Source: JAPOXK01 sp965220315 (GTDB lineage Bacteria; Chloroflexota; Dehalococcoidia; Bin125). From it: a stretch of DNA of 64,000 nucleotides. Shown piece after piece: positions 34,787-43,252 of this stretch. Where the stretch lies: NCBI GenBank assembly GCA_965220315.1, contig CBDCPP010000001.1, positions 1,116,001-1,180,000 of the forward strand, written 5' to 3'. The translations under genes were made by a program, and so were the position numbers. Position 1 is the stretch's first letter. The number at the start of each line of letters is the position of its first letter. The notes under the pieces were generated by a model that was not told the DNA's origin, did no database searches, and saw only the letters and a program-made list of their open reading frames with translations.

Positions 34787-37180
34787 TTAGCCTCCCGGCG
34801 ACGAGGTGATCGTATCGAAGACAGCGTGCAGGTCTGCGAGCTCCGGGGGCACGCGGCGGGCCAGCTCCCGCCCGTCGCCCAGGGCAAGCGTGATCTCGCC
34901 GCTGCGCGGCGCGCCGCTCGGGTCCGCCACGACGAAGGCGGCCGCCGCGGTCCCGAACACGGGGGTCTGATCGATGATTAGCCACCCATACCCCCGGTAG
35001 AGTGTGAACGTACGCACGCTGTCGCCACGGCTGACCGCGACGTGCCCGCCACTGTGGAGGACCGTGCAGTTCGGCCCCGGGCCGTCGAGGGCGACCTGGA
35101 AGACGCCCTGCGCGTCGGCCCAGGCGACGGGGCAGACCTGGACCCCGTCGGGCTCGGCGGACGGCGGGGCGGGCAGGGATCGCAACCAGCGGCCGAAGCT
35201 GGCATGGAAATCGTCCAGGGAGGCCCCGAAGACCGCCTGGAAGCGGCTGGCCTCGTCGGGACCGGCGTCGCGCCAGGTCGGGCCGAAGGCCGCAAACAGG
35301 GGCTCGATCCCGAAGCGCGCGACGAGGTGCCGGACCGCGAGGGCGTAGACCTGGTACAGCTCGTCTCGCTCAAGGGCGGCGCGGGCGACGGCGGCATCGG
35401 AGGCCGTCGCGGGCAGCCCCGTGATCACGCCGGCGGCGAATGCCTCCCGGGAGGCCCAGGCCGTCTCTGGATCCGCTGGTCCAGCGTCCAGCCACTGTTG
35501 CATGGCGAGATATTCGGCGCTGCCTTCGACCAGCCACTGCAGTTGTGGCGACCCACCACCCACGGCGAGCTCCTGCTGGAGGACGTGGGCGAATTCGTGG
35601 GCAATGATGAACGGGAACGCACACCCTGCGCGCACATAGATGAGGGATCCATTCGCGTAGCCGCACGACTCGATGCCGGCCAGGATGTCCTTGTAGCTCG
35701 CCTCATCGATGTCGAGAACAAACGTCGCGGCCGTGGCGCTGAGACCGTACTCGCGCTCGAAGAAGTCCACGAACGCTTCGATCGCCGGGACCAGCGCGCG
35801 CCGCTCGTCGGTCAGCGGACCGGCGAAGACCACGGAATGGAAAGGGCGGCGCCAGCGCGGCGCGCCCCCGTCGGCCGCCGTCACGCCCGGGCGATAGTGT
35901 TCGAACCAGGACAGGAACTGGTCGATCGACATCCCGAAGGCGTCCTGGAAGGCGGCCCGCCAATCGCCGGCGAAGCGGGTCTGGGCGTACTGCTGCAGGG
36001 CCGCCTCCCCCGTCCACTGGACGAGCCAGTCGATCGCGAGCGCGCCCATCCAGCGTTCGAATTGCCGGCGGCTCGGCTCCCAGAGGGGGCGCGCGGGGTC
36101 GATGATGGTCCCCCGGGAGGCGTCGCCGACGAGACGGGCCTGCAACGGCGCACTGTCGAGGGTGAGGTCGGTGGCGCGGGTGTACCCGATCATCTCGCTG
36201 TAGAAGGACCGGTAGGGCCGCAGGCCGGCGGCGGCCATCCAGCGCGCGTACACGTAGTGGGCCTGCCCGGCGACGAGCCACTCGGGTTCGGTGTGGCCGG
36301 CGCGCTCGCGCGCCATGGAGACGGCCGCTGTGGCATAGCTCTCCGCCATGGTGGCGCCGGCCAGCTGGTCGAGGGCGATCTCGAGGCACGGGAGGTAGAT
36401 CGTCGCGCGGAAAGTGTCGCTGCTGGTGAGACAGGGAAAGGGAAACTCTTGCGCCCGCAACGCGAAGGGCTGGGGCGTGATCCCGAGCCAGCGCTCGAAA
36501 TAAGCATGGACCCCGGCCACGGTTTCCTCCAGCGTCCGCCGGTCGGTCTGCGGCAGCCACTCCGCGCCGGTGATCGTCGGGCCCTCCGCTGGACCCCAGA
36601 CGGCGGGCGCGTCGAGCCGCAGGTAGAGCGCTTCCCCGCGCGCAATGGAAAACGGATTCCCGTCGGGGGCGTACGGTTCGAAGGCCTGCGTGAACCGGTT
36701 CCAGCGCTGGGCGGACACCATCTGTCCGGCGACGCGCCCGAGAACGGCCCCGAAAGGACGATCCCCGCCCCAGGCCCAGACGACCGCGTGTTGCCCCGCC
36801 CCGAGCGGCATCACGGGCGGCGCGCGGAGCGCCGCTTGCCGCCAGAGCCGGCCGTGCTCCCCCGCGAGGCGGATCCACAGGGGCTCCCCGGTGCGGATCA
36901 TCCGCCCCGCCCCGCGCGCCACGGGCTCCCAGGGCCCCATCGCGGCCGCGGGGTGACCCGGCGCCAGCGCGGAAACGGCCTCCACCGCGGCCACCTGATC
37001 GAAGAGATCATCGACCGGCCCGTCCGCGCCCAACCAGCCCACGAAGTTCCATCCGGGGTACAGCGCGGTCGTGACGGGGTCGGTCGCGTCGGGGCTGGCC
37101 GCCTGCACGGGGGCGAGCGGGGCAACGAGGCCCATGAAGGCGAGACACACGAGCGCGGGGATCACGAACCAGCGGCGCAC
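34787..37180 (-). CDS. Secreted gluzincin-type metallopeptidase
   Basis: A 797-residue protein with signal peptide 'VIPALVCLAFMGLVAPLAPV' ending at 'QAAS'. An N-terminal ~200-residue domain with 'YPGWNFVGWLG' strands is common in actinobacterial and Chloroflexota surface proteins. Near residue 528 comes the zinc motif HEFAH and, about 20 residues on, 'WLVEGSAEYLA' with the third ligand Glu, as in M1/MA-clan peptidases of the 'peptidase MA-like' group. A similar but non-metal segment ('EWLVAGQAHYVYARW', ~300) suggests an internal duplication. It sits between coding-tail repeats 1 and 2 and its end abuts the truncated recombinase. Substrate unknown. Confidence 0.82.
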   Translation of the reverse strand: MRRWFVIPALVCLAFMGLVAPLAPVQAASPDATDPVTTALYPGWNFVGWLGADGPVDDLFDQVAAVEAVSALAPGHPAAAMGPWEPVARGAGRMIRTGEPLWIRLAGEHGRLWRQAALRAPPVMPLGAGQHAVVWAWGGDRPFGAVLGRVAGQMVSAQRWNRFTQAFEPYAPDGNPFSIARGEALYLRLDAPAVWGPAEGPTITGAEWLPQTDRRTLEETVAGVHAYFERWLGITPQPFALRAQEFPFPCLTSSDTFRATIYLPCLEIALDQLAGATMAESYATAAVSMARERAGHTEPEWLVAGQAHYVYARWMAAAGLRPYRSFYSEMIGYTRATDLTLDSAPLQARLVGDASRGTIIDPARPLWEPSRRQFERWMGALAIDWLVQWTGEAALQQYAQTRFAGDWRAAFQDAFGMSIDQFLSWFEHYRPGVTAADGGAPRWRRPFHSVVFAGPLTDERRALVPAIEAFVDFFEREYGLSATAATFVLDIDEASYKDILAGIESCGYANGSLIYVRAGCAFPFIIAHEFAHVLQQELAVGGGSPQLQWLVEGSAEYLAMQQWLDAGPADPETAWASREAFAAGVITGLPATASDAAVARAALERDELYQVYALAVRHLVARFGIEPLFAAFGPTWRDAGPDEASRFQAVFGASLDDFHASFGRWLRSLPAPPSAEPDGVQVCPVAWADAQGVFQVALDGPGPNCTVLHSGGHVAVSRGDSVRTFTLYRGYGWLIIDQTPVFGTAAAAFVVADPSGAPRSGEITLALGDGRELARRVPPELADLHAVFDTITSSPGG

Positions 37181-37427
37181 GGGAGCCCTCCGCTGTCAGG
37201 CTAGTGCAGTGTGGCAGTCAACCACACCAGCGGCAGCGGATGGGGTTGGGGAAGTGGTGAGGCGATGCAGAAGCGGCAGCCTCATCCTTAGTTCGGCGGT
37301 CGCCGGAGCGGTTTCCGCTACCGCGGTTGGGCAGGGGAACCATCGTCGGAGGATCCGCCGCACGCGGCCGGGCCAGCCGCCAGACTGAGGACGAGGACGC
37401 CCGCGAGCACAGAGAATTGCCAAGCTT
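37181..37427. other. Upstream region of the metallopeptidase
   Basis: About 250 bp with no gene. It should carry the metallopeptidase promoter; I saw no convincing boxes. Confidence 0.35.
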
Positions 37428-37531
37428 CTAGGCCGCAAGATCTAGGTACCGGATTTCCTCAAACAGGCGCTGGACCTCTGGCTCGGGGCTCACGCACAGA
37501 GTTCGAAACGTGTCCAGGAAGGGGAGCCAGC
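37428..37531 (-). repeat. Coding-tail repeat, copy 2
   Basis: Minus-strand translation 'WLPFLDTFRTLCVSPEPEVQ' continues 'RLFEEIRYLDLAA' to a natural stop at 37,428. It shares 25 identical bases with copies 1 and 3. Upstream of the Trp the sequence is unrelated to the other copies. Confidence 0.8.
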
Positions 37532-37815
37532 ACCCCTCGCTGGGGCGTTGACGCGCCACTCGCCAATTGGCGCAGCATCACCACGAGCGGCGAAGACTGT
37601 GCCACCGGCCTGGTGCTTGATCAAAAACGACTTACCCAGGGGCTCTGCTTCCCGTCTCTCGCCAACGCCCAACGGGTCGCGCTGGTCGCCTGCCGTCACA
37701 GCAGCACGGCCGCGGTGCCGAGCAGACATGAGTCGCTGCCACGCCGAACTTGAGAGTGTTGGTTCTCACTGTTAGGCGGTAGAACACGTCGAGGGGACTG
37801 CATACAAGCGCCTTG
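37532..37815. other. Stretch with no recognisable gene
   Basis: Between coding-tail copy 2 and the end of the OLD-family gene. An 80-codon minus-strand frame here has no motif. Confidence 0.35.
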
Positions 37816-39585
37816 CTAGGAGGCGGTCAATTGGTCAAGTTGGCGCAGGAGCGTAGTCATCTCACGCGGGATGTCGTCCTTGGTCATCTTCCTCGCTAGC
37901 TGTGACATCGTGAGGGCCTTGCTTCCCTCCTTCTGGAGCGCAACGTTCACTATTCGAAGAACATCCTTCCCGGACATGATGTCGAGGCGATTGTCGAGCG
38001 TCTCCCAGTGGACGCGAAAGCGCTCAAGCGCCTCCTTGCTCAGGGTCGCCCGGTCCAGCCAGGGTTTAGTCTTCGTGCCATAGTCGAGATGCCGTGCCAG
38101 ATACTGACTTTGGGCCGCTGCGTGCAAGCTGTCGGTTACCAATTGGAGTAGCGCCACAGCATCACGGCTAATGGCCTGTCCATCCCGATCGCCCTGAGCT
38201 CGGAGCATCTTCTCAACCACGCTAGGAGTCAGAAAGTAGTTCTCAATCTCTTTTCTCTGGAGGACATGCGCTACGTGAAACTCTTCTTTCAGTGCAGACT
38301 CGAGTTCCTCGACCTCTTCATCTGAGCGATAGTCACAGTCAAGCACAACGGCCAGCCGAATATCGGACCCGACCAATGTCTTCATGGCCCGGGCGATGTC
38401 CGTCGCCCAGTCAGGTCGATGTCCTCCAAGAGGAATCACTGGCGGGATCCTTGTGCCACCGAGCAGAGTGGGGGACAGACGATTACCCAACAGCTTGAGG
38501 TACTTCAGATCACTTTCTCCCTCTACGAGAATGGCCGCACGCTGGCGCAGGACATCAGTGAGGGCGAAGTTGAACCTAGAGCCAAGGGCATCAAGAGCAT
38601 CGCTGTGGGCGCTGGCCCCAAGTCTCTTGCCCGACCGTTGGGATTTGTCGACGAGGACGACCTCAGAGCGCTCGGCCTCACCAACCAGCTCCGAAGAGTG
38701 CGTGGCCAACAAGCAGCCGGGCGCCACGTCCCGGAGGACATTGAGAAGGTGCCGTTGGAGTCCAGGGTGCATATAGGTTTCGGGTTCGTCGACCACAAGG
38801 ACTGTTACCTCGCGAGCTCTTAGTACATGGGTCATGATCTGCAGCCATATTTGAAACCCAAAACCCATCCAGAAGAGCTCTCTCGTCATGCGATTTTCTG
38901 TACACATCATGTGTACGACTGGCGGACCGTCAGGGCTCATAGAGACCTCTGGCCTCTGGATGTCGATCCCGTCCCATGACTCCATAACCGCCTGCCTGAA
39001 CTCCCGAAACTCATCACTGCTGCTGCGGGACCAATAGCTTCTGAAGTTCCTTGATGCGCGATGAGTCTGGAGATTCCGTTGAACTGTCTCCTCTGCGACC
39101 AGTTGTTCGTTATGCTCGACTGGACCCAAAACAGGCACTACACCAATGTCAATCGGGAAATGCCGCTTGAAGTCGGCAACAGACCTAACGACCGGGCCGT
39201 CGGGGTCAACTACTAACGAGCAGTTCATGTCGGGAGAGAAAACTAGACTGAGCGTTCGATCATTGGACAGCTTGAACTCAGCAACCGCATCGCTAGCTGA
39301 ATAGTCGTGCTGAGCATTCTCGAGGGAGATCGGGATTCCCTCGCTCGGAATGCGATATCCGGATTGGATGCTTTCTTCTCGTTGCAGAATCTCGGGCCTG
39401 CGGGCACGCGCGGTGCGCAGAGCAACACTCAGCGCTCGAAACGCACCAACTATGGTGGACTTCCCAGAATTGTTTGGGCCGACCAGCATGGTCATTGGTT
39501 CGAGTGCAAGCGAGTACTTGGAAAACCCCTTGAAGTTCGAGAGTTGTACGCGAGTAATGCGTACTCCGGCATCTTGATCACTCAT
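37816..39585 (-). CDS. OLD-family ATP-dependent endonuclease (AAA + TOPRIM)
   Basis: A 589-residue protein. The ABC-like ATPase has 'VQLSNFKGFSKYSL', Walker A 'VGPNNSGKST' (35-44), Walker B 'VLVVDEPETYMHP' (262-274) and the switch His in 'LLATHSSEL' (292-300). A TOPRIM domain follows: 'AAILVEGESDLKYL' (Glu355), 'VVLDCDYRSDEE' (Asp416 and Asp418) and 'RKEIENYFL'. This is the layout of OLD nucleases, which nick or cut DNA and include GajA of Gabija. There is no UvrD-like GajB helicase or reverse transcriptase next to it, so it may act alone. Start ATG follows GAGGTAGAG. It is bracketed by coding-tail repeats 2 and 3 in the same orientation. Confidence 0.88.
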   Translation of the reverse strand: MSDQDAGVRITRVQLSNFKGFSKYSLALEPMTMLVGPNNSGKSTIVGAFRALSVALRTARARRPEILQREESIQSGYRIPSEGIPISLENAQHDYSASDAVAEFKLSNDRTLSLVFSPDMNCSLVVDPDGPVVRSVADFKRHFPIDIGVVPVLGPVEHNEQLVAEETVQRNLQTHRASRNFRSYWSRSSSDEFREFRQAVMESWDGIDIQRPEVSMSPDGPPVVHMMCTENRMTRELFWMGFGFQIWLQIMTHVLRAREVTVLVVDEPETYMHPGLQRHLLNVLRDVAPGCLLATHSSELVGEAERSEVVLVDKSQRSGKRLGASAHSDALDALGSRFNFALTDVLRQRAAILVEGESDLKYLKLLGNRLSPTLLGGTRIPPVIPLGGHRPDWATDIARAMKTLVGSDIRLAVVLDCDYRSDEEVEELESALKEEFHVAHVLQRKEIENYFLTPSVVEKMLRAQGDRDGQAISRDAVALLQLVTDSLHAAAQSQYLARHLDYGTKTKPWLDRATLSKEALERFRVHWETLDNRLDIMSGKDVLRIVNVALQKEGSKALTMSQLARKMTKDDIPREMTTLLRQLDQLTAS

Positions 39586-39587
39586 CT

Positions 39588-40060
39588 CTACCTCGCTGGC
39601 TCCTCAAAGTAATGGAAGGCGCACCGCTGGTCTCGTGGGGCGAGTGGAGTTTCCCGCGCTTCCAATGTCCCCGCCGCCGTGGGCTCGAGGCGCTTCGTGG
39701 CAAGAGCTTCGGCGGCGTGGTCGCGGGACTCAACCTCGCTGGAGACGCAGTACAGCCACGGTGCCGCGCCTGGCGAGGAAGTTCTGCAGGAAGCCGTCTT
39801 CAAGTTGTGCCATGAGCGCTCCCTCTTCTCAGGAAGCCAAGTCTGCCAGACAAAACAGATAGTCGCGCCATGCGCCGGGTCAGCAAGTCTTGAGAGTGCC
39901 AGGTCGAAAGTGGCCACCGGCAGCCACGTCCACATGGTCCGGCATCTCCTATAGGCGACAAGGCCTAGCTGCCGGATTTCCTCGAGCAGGCGCTGGACCT
40001 CGGGTTCGGGCGTCACACACAGCGTTCGAAACGTGTCCAGGAAGGGGAGCCAGCTCGTGA
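39588..40060 (-). pseudogene. Conserved tail fused to an unknown frame upstream of the OLD gene
   Basis: The frame opens with 'TSWLPFLDTFRTLCVTPEPE' (coding-tail copy 3) and instead of stopping after 'EEIRQLGLVA' reads on for ~110 codons to a TAG two bases before the OLD start. The extension has no recognised motif, and a comparable plus-strand frame exists, so it may be non-coding leader. A stop lies just upstream of the tail, so the gene it came from is gone. Confidence 0.4.
39953..40057 (-). repeat. Coding-tail repeat, copy 3
   Basis: The longest match to copy 2 (about 95 bp at ~85% identity by eye), same orientation, including the shared 25 identical bases and 'GGAGCCAGC'. It marks the upstream edge of the OLD segment. 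Confidence 0.8.
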
Positions 40061-40079
40061 CGACTGAAGCCGTGGCGTG

Positions 40080-40440
40080 TTACTCAGGGATGAGACGAAG
40101 CTGTTGGCCGAACCCGAGCGAATCGGATGGACGGACGTAGTCCCCGAAGATAATCCGAGACCAAGGGTCGAAATCACTGCGAATCGCGAATAACTCCTGC
40201 GCGGAGTAGAGCTGCCGCACGTATTTGGAGCGAACTGAGAACTCCTCGGTCGCTCGCGGAGTAGCGTGTCCGGCGATCATTACCTCATGCACAATCCCGA
40301 TGTGCCGCGAAGTCTGAGTGGACGAGAAGTCGACCACAAGCCCAATGGGTGTCGCAGTCTCCGGTGGCTCGACCCCTAGCTCTTCTATGATCTCACGCAT
40401 CAGCGTCGACCTGACCAATGAGAATATGTCGCGGTCACCT
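40080..40440 (-). pseudogene. Nudix hydrolase fragment, 5'-truncated
   Basis: Contains the second half of a Nudix box, 'LMREIIEELGV', preceded by 'GDRDIFSLVRST', then 'IGLVVDFSSTQTSRHIGIVH' and an end 'FDPWSRIIFGDYV'. The catalytic REx2EExG core is present, but the N-terminal beta-sheet is missing: upstream of ~40,440 the sequence belongs to a restriction-modification fragment in another frame. No start codon with a ribosome-binding site. Confidence 0.6.
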
Positions 40441-40650
40441 TCCGTCCAGGTGCCGCAATCACTTCGTCGATGCGCTGCATCAAGCGCGGCGTCTCAGCGA
40501 GGGCGGCACCGATCCGCCGGTACCAGGCGATGTCATCGAATGAGAGTGTGAGTCCCTTGCGATCCTTCAGCCACTTCTCGGCAGGCCGGTAGCCGCCGAT
40601 GGTGAAGGCCCACGTCTCCGGCGAGATGCCCTCGCAATACTGCTGGCCAA
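40440..40650 (-). pseudogene. C-terminal piece of a type ISP restriction-modification enzyme
   Basis: Minus-strand translation without its own start: 'CEGISPETWAFTIGGYRPAE', 'KWLKDRKGLTLSFDDIAWYR' and 'ALAETPRLMQRIDEVIA'. This is the well-conserved end of type ISP and related fused methyltransferase/helicase restriction enzymes (consensus 'GGY....KWLKDRKGR.LS..DI.HY..I..AL..T..LM..ID'). Only ~70 residues remain. It abuts the livF stop codon within a few bases, marking the island edge. Confidence 0.75.
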
Positions 40651-40653
40651 CAC

Positions 40654-41400
40654 TCAGCGTGAGCTAGCACTGAGCGTCCCTAGGTAGAGTTCGACCACGT
40701 TCTCGTCGTGGAGCAGGTCTTCGCCGCGGCCCTCGTAGGCGTTGCGGCCCTGATCGAGCACGTAGCCGCGGTGCGCGATCTGGAGGCAGCGCCGGGCGTT
40801 CTGCTCGACCATGAGCACGGCCACGCCCGCGCGGCTGACTTCGATCACCTGCCGGAAAACCTCCTCCTGGTAGACGGGCGACAGGCCGGCGGAGGGCTCG
40901 TCGAGCAGCAGCACCGCCGGTTGCATCATCAGAGCGCGGCCCATCGCCACCATCTGGCGCTCGCCGCCGGAGAGGGAGCCCGCCCGCTGCCCCGCGCGCT
41001 CCCGCAGCAAGGGAAAGAGCTCGGCAACGAAAGCGAAGCGCTCGCGCCAGGCCTTGGGCTCGAGGAAGAGGCCCATCTCCAGATTCTCGCGCACGCTGAG
41101 GCGGGGGAAGACGTTCTCCGTCTGGGGGACGTAACCGATGCCCGCCTCAACGAGGCGGTGCGGGCGCGCGTTCGTGATCGGCCGACCGCGGAAAAGGACC
41201 TCGCCCGACCAGACCTGGAGGAGGCCGAAGACGGCCTTGACGAGCGTCGACTTGCCGGCCCCGTTGGGCCCCACGACGCCGACGATCTCTCCTTCGTTCA
41301 GGGTGATCGAACAGTTGTTGAGGATGATCACGCCCCGGACGTAGCCGGCGACGATCCCCCGCGCCTCGAGCAGCGGCGTCCCCGTGGCCGGATCAGTCAC
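40654..41400 (-). CDS. livF: Branched-chain amino acid-type ABC transporter ATPase (LivF-like)
   Basis: A 248-residue ATPase with Walker A 'GPNGAGKST', signature 'LSGGERQMVAMGRALM', Walker B 'VLLLDEPSAGLSP' and switch His region 'VLMVEQNARRCL'. The 'VPQTENVFPRLSVRENLEMG' segment after Walker A is typical of LivF. It energises import of amino acids or amides by the LivHM permease encoded upstream. Last gene of livHMGF; it overlaps the livG end by 8 bp, indicating coupling. Its stop codon is the boundary with the accessory island. Confidence 0.92.
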   Translation of the reverse strand: MTDPATGTPLLEARGIVAGYVRGVIILNNCSITLNEGEIVGVVGPNGAGKSTLVKAVFGLLQVWSGEVLFRGRPITNARPHRLVEAGIGYVPQTENVFPRLSVRENLEMGLFLEPKAWRERFAFVAELFPLLRERAGQRAGSLSGGERQMVAMGRALMMQPAVLLLDEPSAGLSPVYQEEVFRQVIEVSRAGVAVLMVEQNARRCLQIAHRGYVLDQGRNAYEGRGEDLLHDENVVELYLGTLSASSR

Positions 41401-42262
41401 TGGAGGCCTCGCTCCCTGTCATGCCGCTCTCCTCTGCGCCGCGCGCGCGGCCGAGATAGGCCTCGATCACGTCCGCGTGCGCCACCACGTCCGCGGGGCG
41501 GCCCTCGGTCAGGATCTGGCCCTGCGCCATCACCACGACCCAATCGCTGATCCCCATCACCACGTCCATATCATGCTCGATGAAGACGATCGTGAGCCCC
41601 TCCGCGTTGAGCTCGCGCACGTGGCCGAGCAGCGACTGCGTCAGCGCCGGGTTCACCCCGGCGGTGGGCTCGTCGAGCATGACGAGCCGGGGCTGCGTCA
41701 TCAGCGCGCGCGCCATCTCCAGGAGTTTGCGCTGCCCGCCGGAGAGCGTGCCCGCCGGCTGGTCCGCCATCTGATCGAGTCCGAAGCGCTGCAGCAGCGT
41801 CCGCGCGCGGGCCTCGACCTGCCGTTCCTCGTCACGCCAAAGCCGGCGCAAGAGCGCCCGTTCGAGCCGTTCACCGGACTGCCTCGGGGCGGCGACGGCC
41901 ATGTTCTCGAGGACGGTCAGGCCGGCAAGCACGCGGGTGAGCTGGAAGGTGCGCACCATGCCCAGGCGGCTGATGCGGTGCGCGGCGAAGCCGTTCAGCC
42001 GCTTCCCGTCGAGGCTCCAGGCCCCCGCGTCCGGGCGCTCGAAGCCGGTGAGGAGGTTGAAGAGCGTGGTCTTCCCCGCTCCATTCGGCCCGATGATGGC
42101 GGTGATGGCGCCGCGCTCGATCTCGAGGTGATCGACGTCCACGGCGCGGATGCCGCTGAACGAGCGCCGCAGCCCATCGGCGACGAGGATCGGATCGCGC
42201 TTGGCGCCCCCCGGCGCTGCCTCACCGGCGCCTGTCCGCATCTCCGGCGCACGCTCAAGCAT
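41393..42262 (-). CDS. livG: Branched-chain amino acid-type ABC transporter ATPase (LivG-like)
   Basis: 289 residues. Walker A 'GPNGAGKTTLFNLLTGF', 'RTFQLTRVLAGLTVLENMAV' (LivG-type Q-loop region), signature 'LSGGQRKLLEMARALM', Walker B 'LVMLDEPTAGVNP' and 'IVFIEHDMDVVM'. The first ~22 residues are an unusual extension before 'PILVADGLRRSFSG'. Partner of LivF on the cytoplasmic face. It overlaps livM by 8 bp at its start and livF by 8 bp at its end. Confidence 0.92.
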   Translation of the reverse strand: MLERAPEMRTGAGEAAPGGAKRDPILVADGLRRSFSGIRAVDVDHLEIERGAITAIIGPNGAGKTTLFNLLTGFERPDAGAWSLDGKRLNGFAAHRISRLGMVRTFQLTRVLAGLTVLENMAVAAPRQSGERLERALLRRLWRDEERQVEARARTLLQRFGLDQMADQPAGTLSGGQRKLLEMARALMTQPRLVMLDEPTAGVNPALTQSLLGHVRELNAEGLTIVFIEHDMDVVMGISDWVVVMAQGQILTEGRPADVVAHADVIEAYLGRARGAEESGMTGSEASSD

Positions 42263-43250
42263 CGGCGGAGCCCTCCCGGCGCTTTCCGAAGAGGCCCTGG
42301 GGGCGGGACCTCAAGAGCAGGATGAGGCCGATGCCCGCGAGCGCGATGCTGACGGCGCCACCCGCATCGCCAAGGAAGTCGGCGAGGAAGTCCGGCAACC
42401 ACGCCTCCGCCGAGAGCTGCCGGATGAACGAATCAACGCCCTCCCGCAGGAACCAGAAGAGCACGGCGGCGACGATCGGACCGGCGGTGGTGGCGACGCC
42501 GCCCATGATCAGTACGACGTAGGCCATGAAGGTGACCTGCGATCCAAAGCTCTCCGAGCCGACCCCGGACTGCTGCAAGGCGTTGACCACGCCCGCGAGC
42601 CCGCCGATCACGCCGCCGATCGCAAGCGCCTGCAGTTTATAGCCGACGATGTTCTTGCCGAGGCTTGCAGCGGCGTCCTCGTCCTCGCGGATCGCGCGAA
42701 TGACACGGCCCCAGGGGCTGCGGATCAAGAGGAACACGAGCGCGGCGGCGAGAGCGACCAAGACCCAGGCAACGATCATGACCCAGAGCTGATTCGCGGT
42801 GTAGCTGAAGGTGCCGATCCCGTAGCGGCCGTCCGCGATCGGGTTGAGGGCGTAGAAGCTGCCCGCGATCGCCTGCAGGCCGAACGGCCCGCCCGTGATA
42901 TCGGTAGCGGGGGAGGAGCGGACCAGCAAGCGCAGGATCTCGGCGGCGGCGAGCGTGGTGATCGCGAAGTATTCCTTGCGCAGACGCAGGGTGGGGATAC
43001 CGAGTACGAGGGCAAGAGCGACGCAGAGCCCGAGCCCGAAAAGGATGCCCAGCCAGAGCGAGCCGCCCCAGGTCGCGACGGTGATCGCGGTGCCGTAGGC
43101 GGCCACCATCATGAAGGCCACCTGACCGAAATTGAGCAAGCCGGTGTAGCCGAAGTGGAGGTTCAGACCGATCACGAGTAGCGCGAAGATCGCGGCCTGA
43201 GGGCCAAGGCCCGCGCGACCGGCGTTCCCCAGGATGACGTCGAACTCCAT
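42255..43250 (-). CDS. livM: Branched-chain amino acid-type permease (LivM-like)
   Basis: 331 residues from ATG 'MEFDVILGNAGRAG', two bases after the livH stop; a longer frame reaching back into livH is rejected. About nine membrane segments, with 'GLNLHFGYTGLLNFGQVAFM' near the front and the LivM loop 'RSPWGRVIRAIREDEDAAAS' followed by 'LGKNIVGYKLQALAIGG'. The end 'GLILLLRSRPQGLFGKRRE' is the usual cytoplasmic tail. Forms the membrane channel with LivH. Confidence 0.92.
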   Translation of the reverse strand: MEFDVILGNAGRAGLGPQAAIFALLVIGLNLHFGYTGLLNFGQVAFMMVAAYGTAITVATWGGSLWLGILFGLGLCVALALVLGIPTLRLRKEYFAITTLAAAEILRLLVRSSPATDITGGPFGLQAIAGSFYALNPIADGRYGIGTFSYTANQLWVMIVAWVLVALAAALVFLLIRSPWGRVIRAIREDEDAAASLGKNIVGYKLQALAIGGVIGGLAGVVNALQQSGVGSESFGSQVTFMAYVVLIMGGVATTAGPIVAAVLFWFLREGVDSFIRQLSAEAWLPDFLADFLGDAGGAVSIALAGIGLILLLRSRPQGLFGKRREGSADA

Positions 43251-43252
43251 CG

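Noticed and set aside
35042..37204. A 720-codon open frame on the plus strand opposite the metallopeptidase
   Set aside because: It is the antisense shadow of a G+C-rich gene. The minus-strand protein has a signal peptide and zinc motif; this one has no motif and an Arg/Gly/Pro-rich composition.
33407..40055. GTTCGAA in the coding-tail repeat as a tRNA T-loop (tRNA-type attachment site)
   Set aside because: No acceptor stem, anticodon arm or CCA context can be drawn around any copy, and the repeat varies like coding sequence.
40708..43181. Three long plus-strand frames opposite livF, livG and livM
   Set aside because: Antisense shadows; the minus-strand products carry complete ABC transporter motifs.
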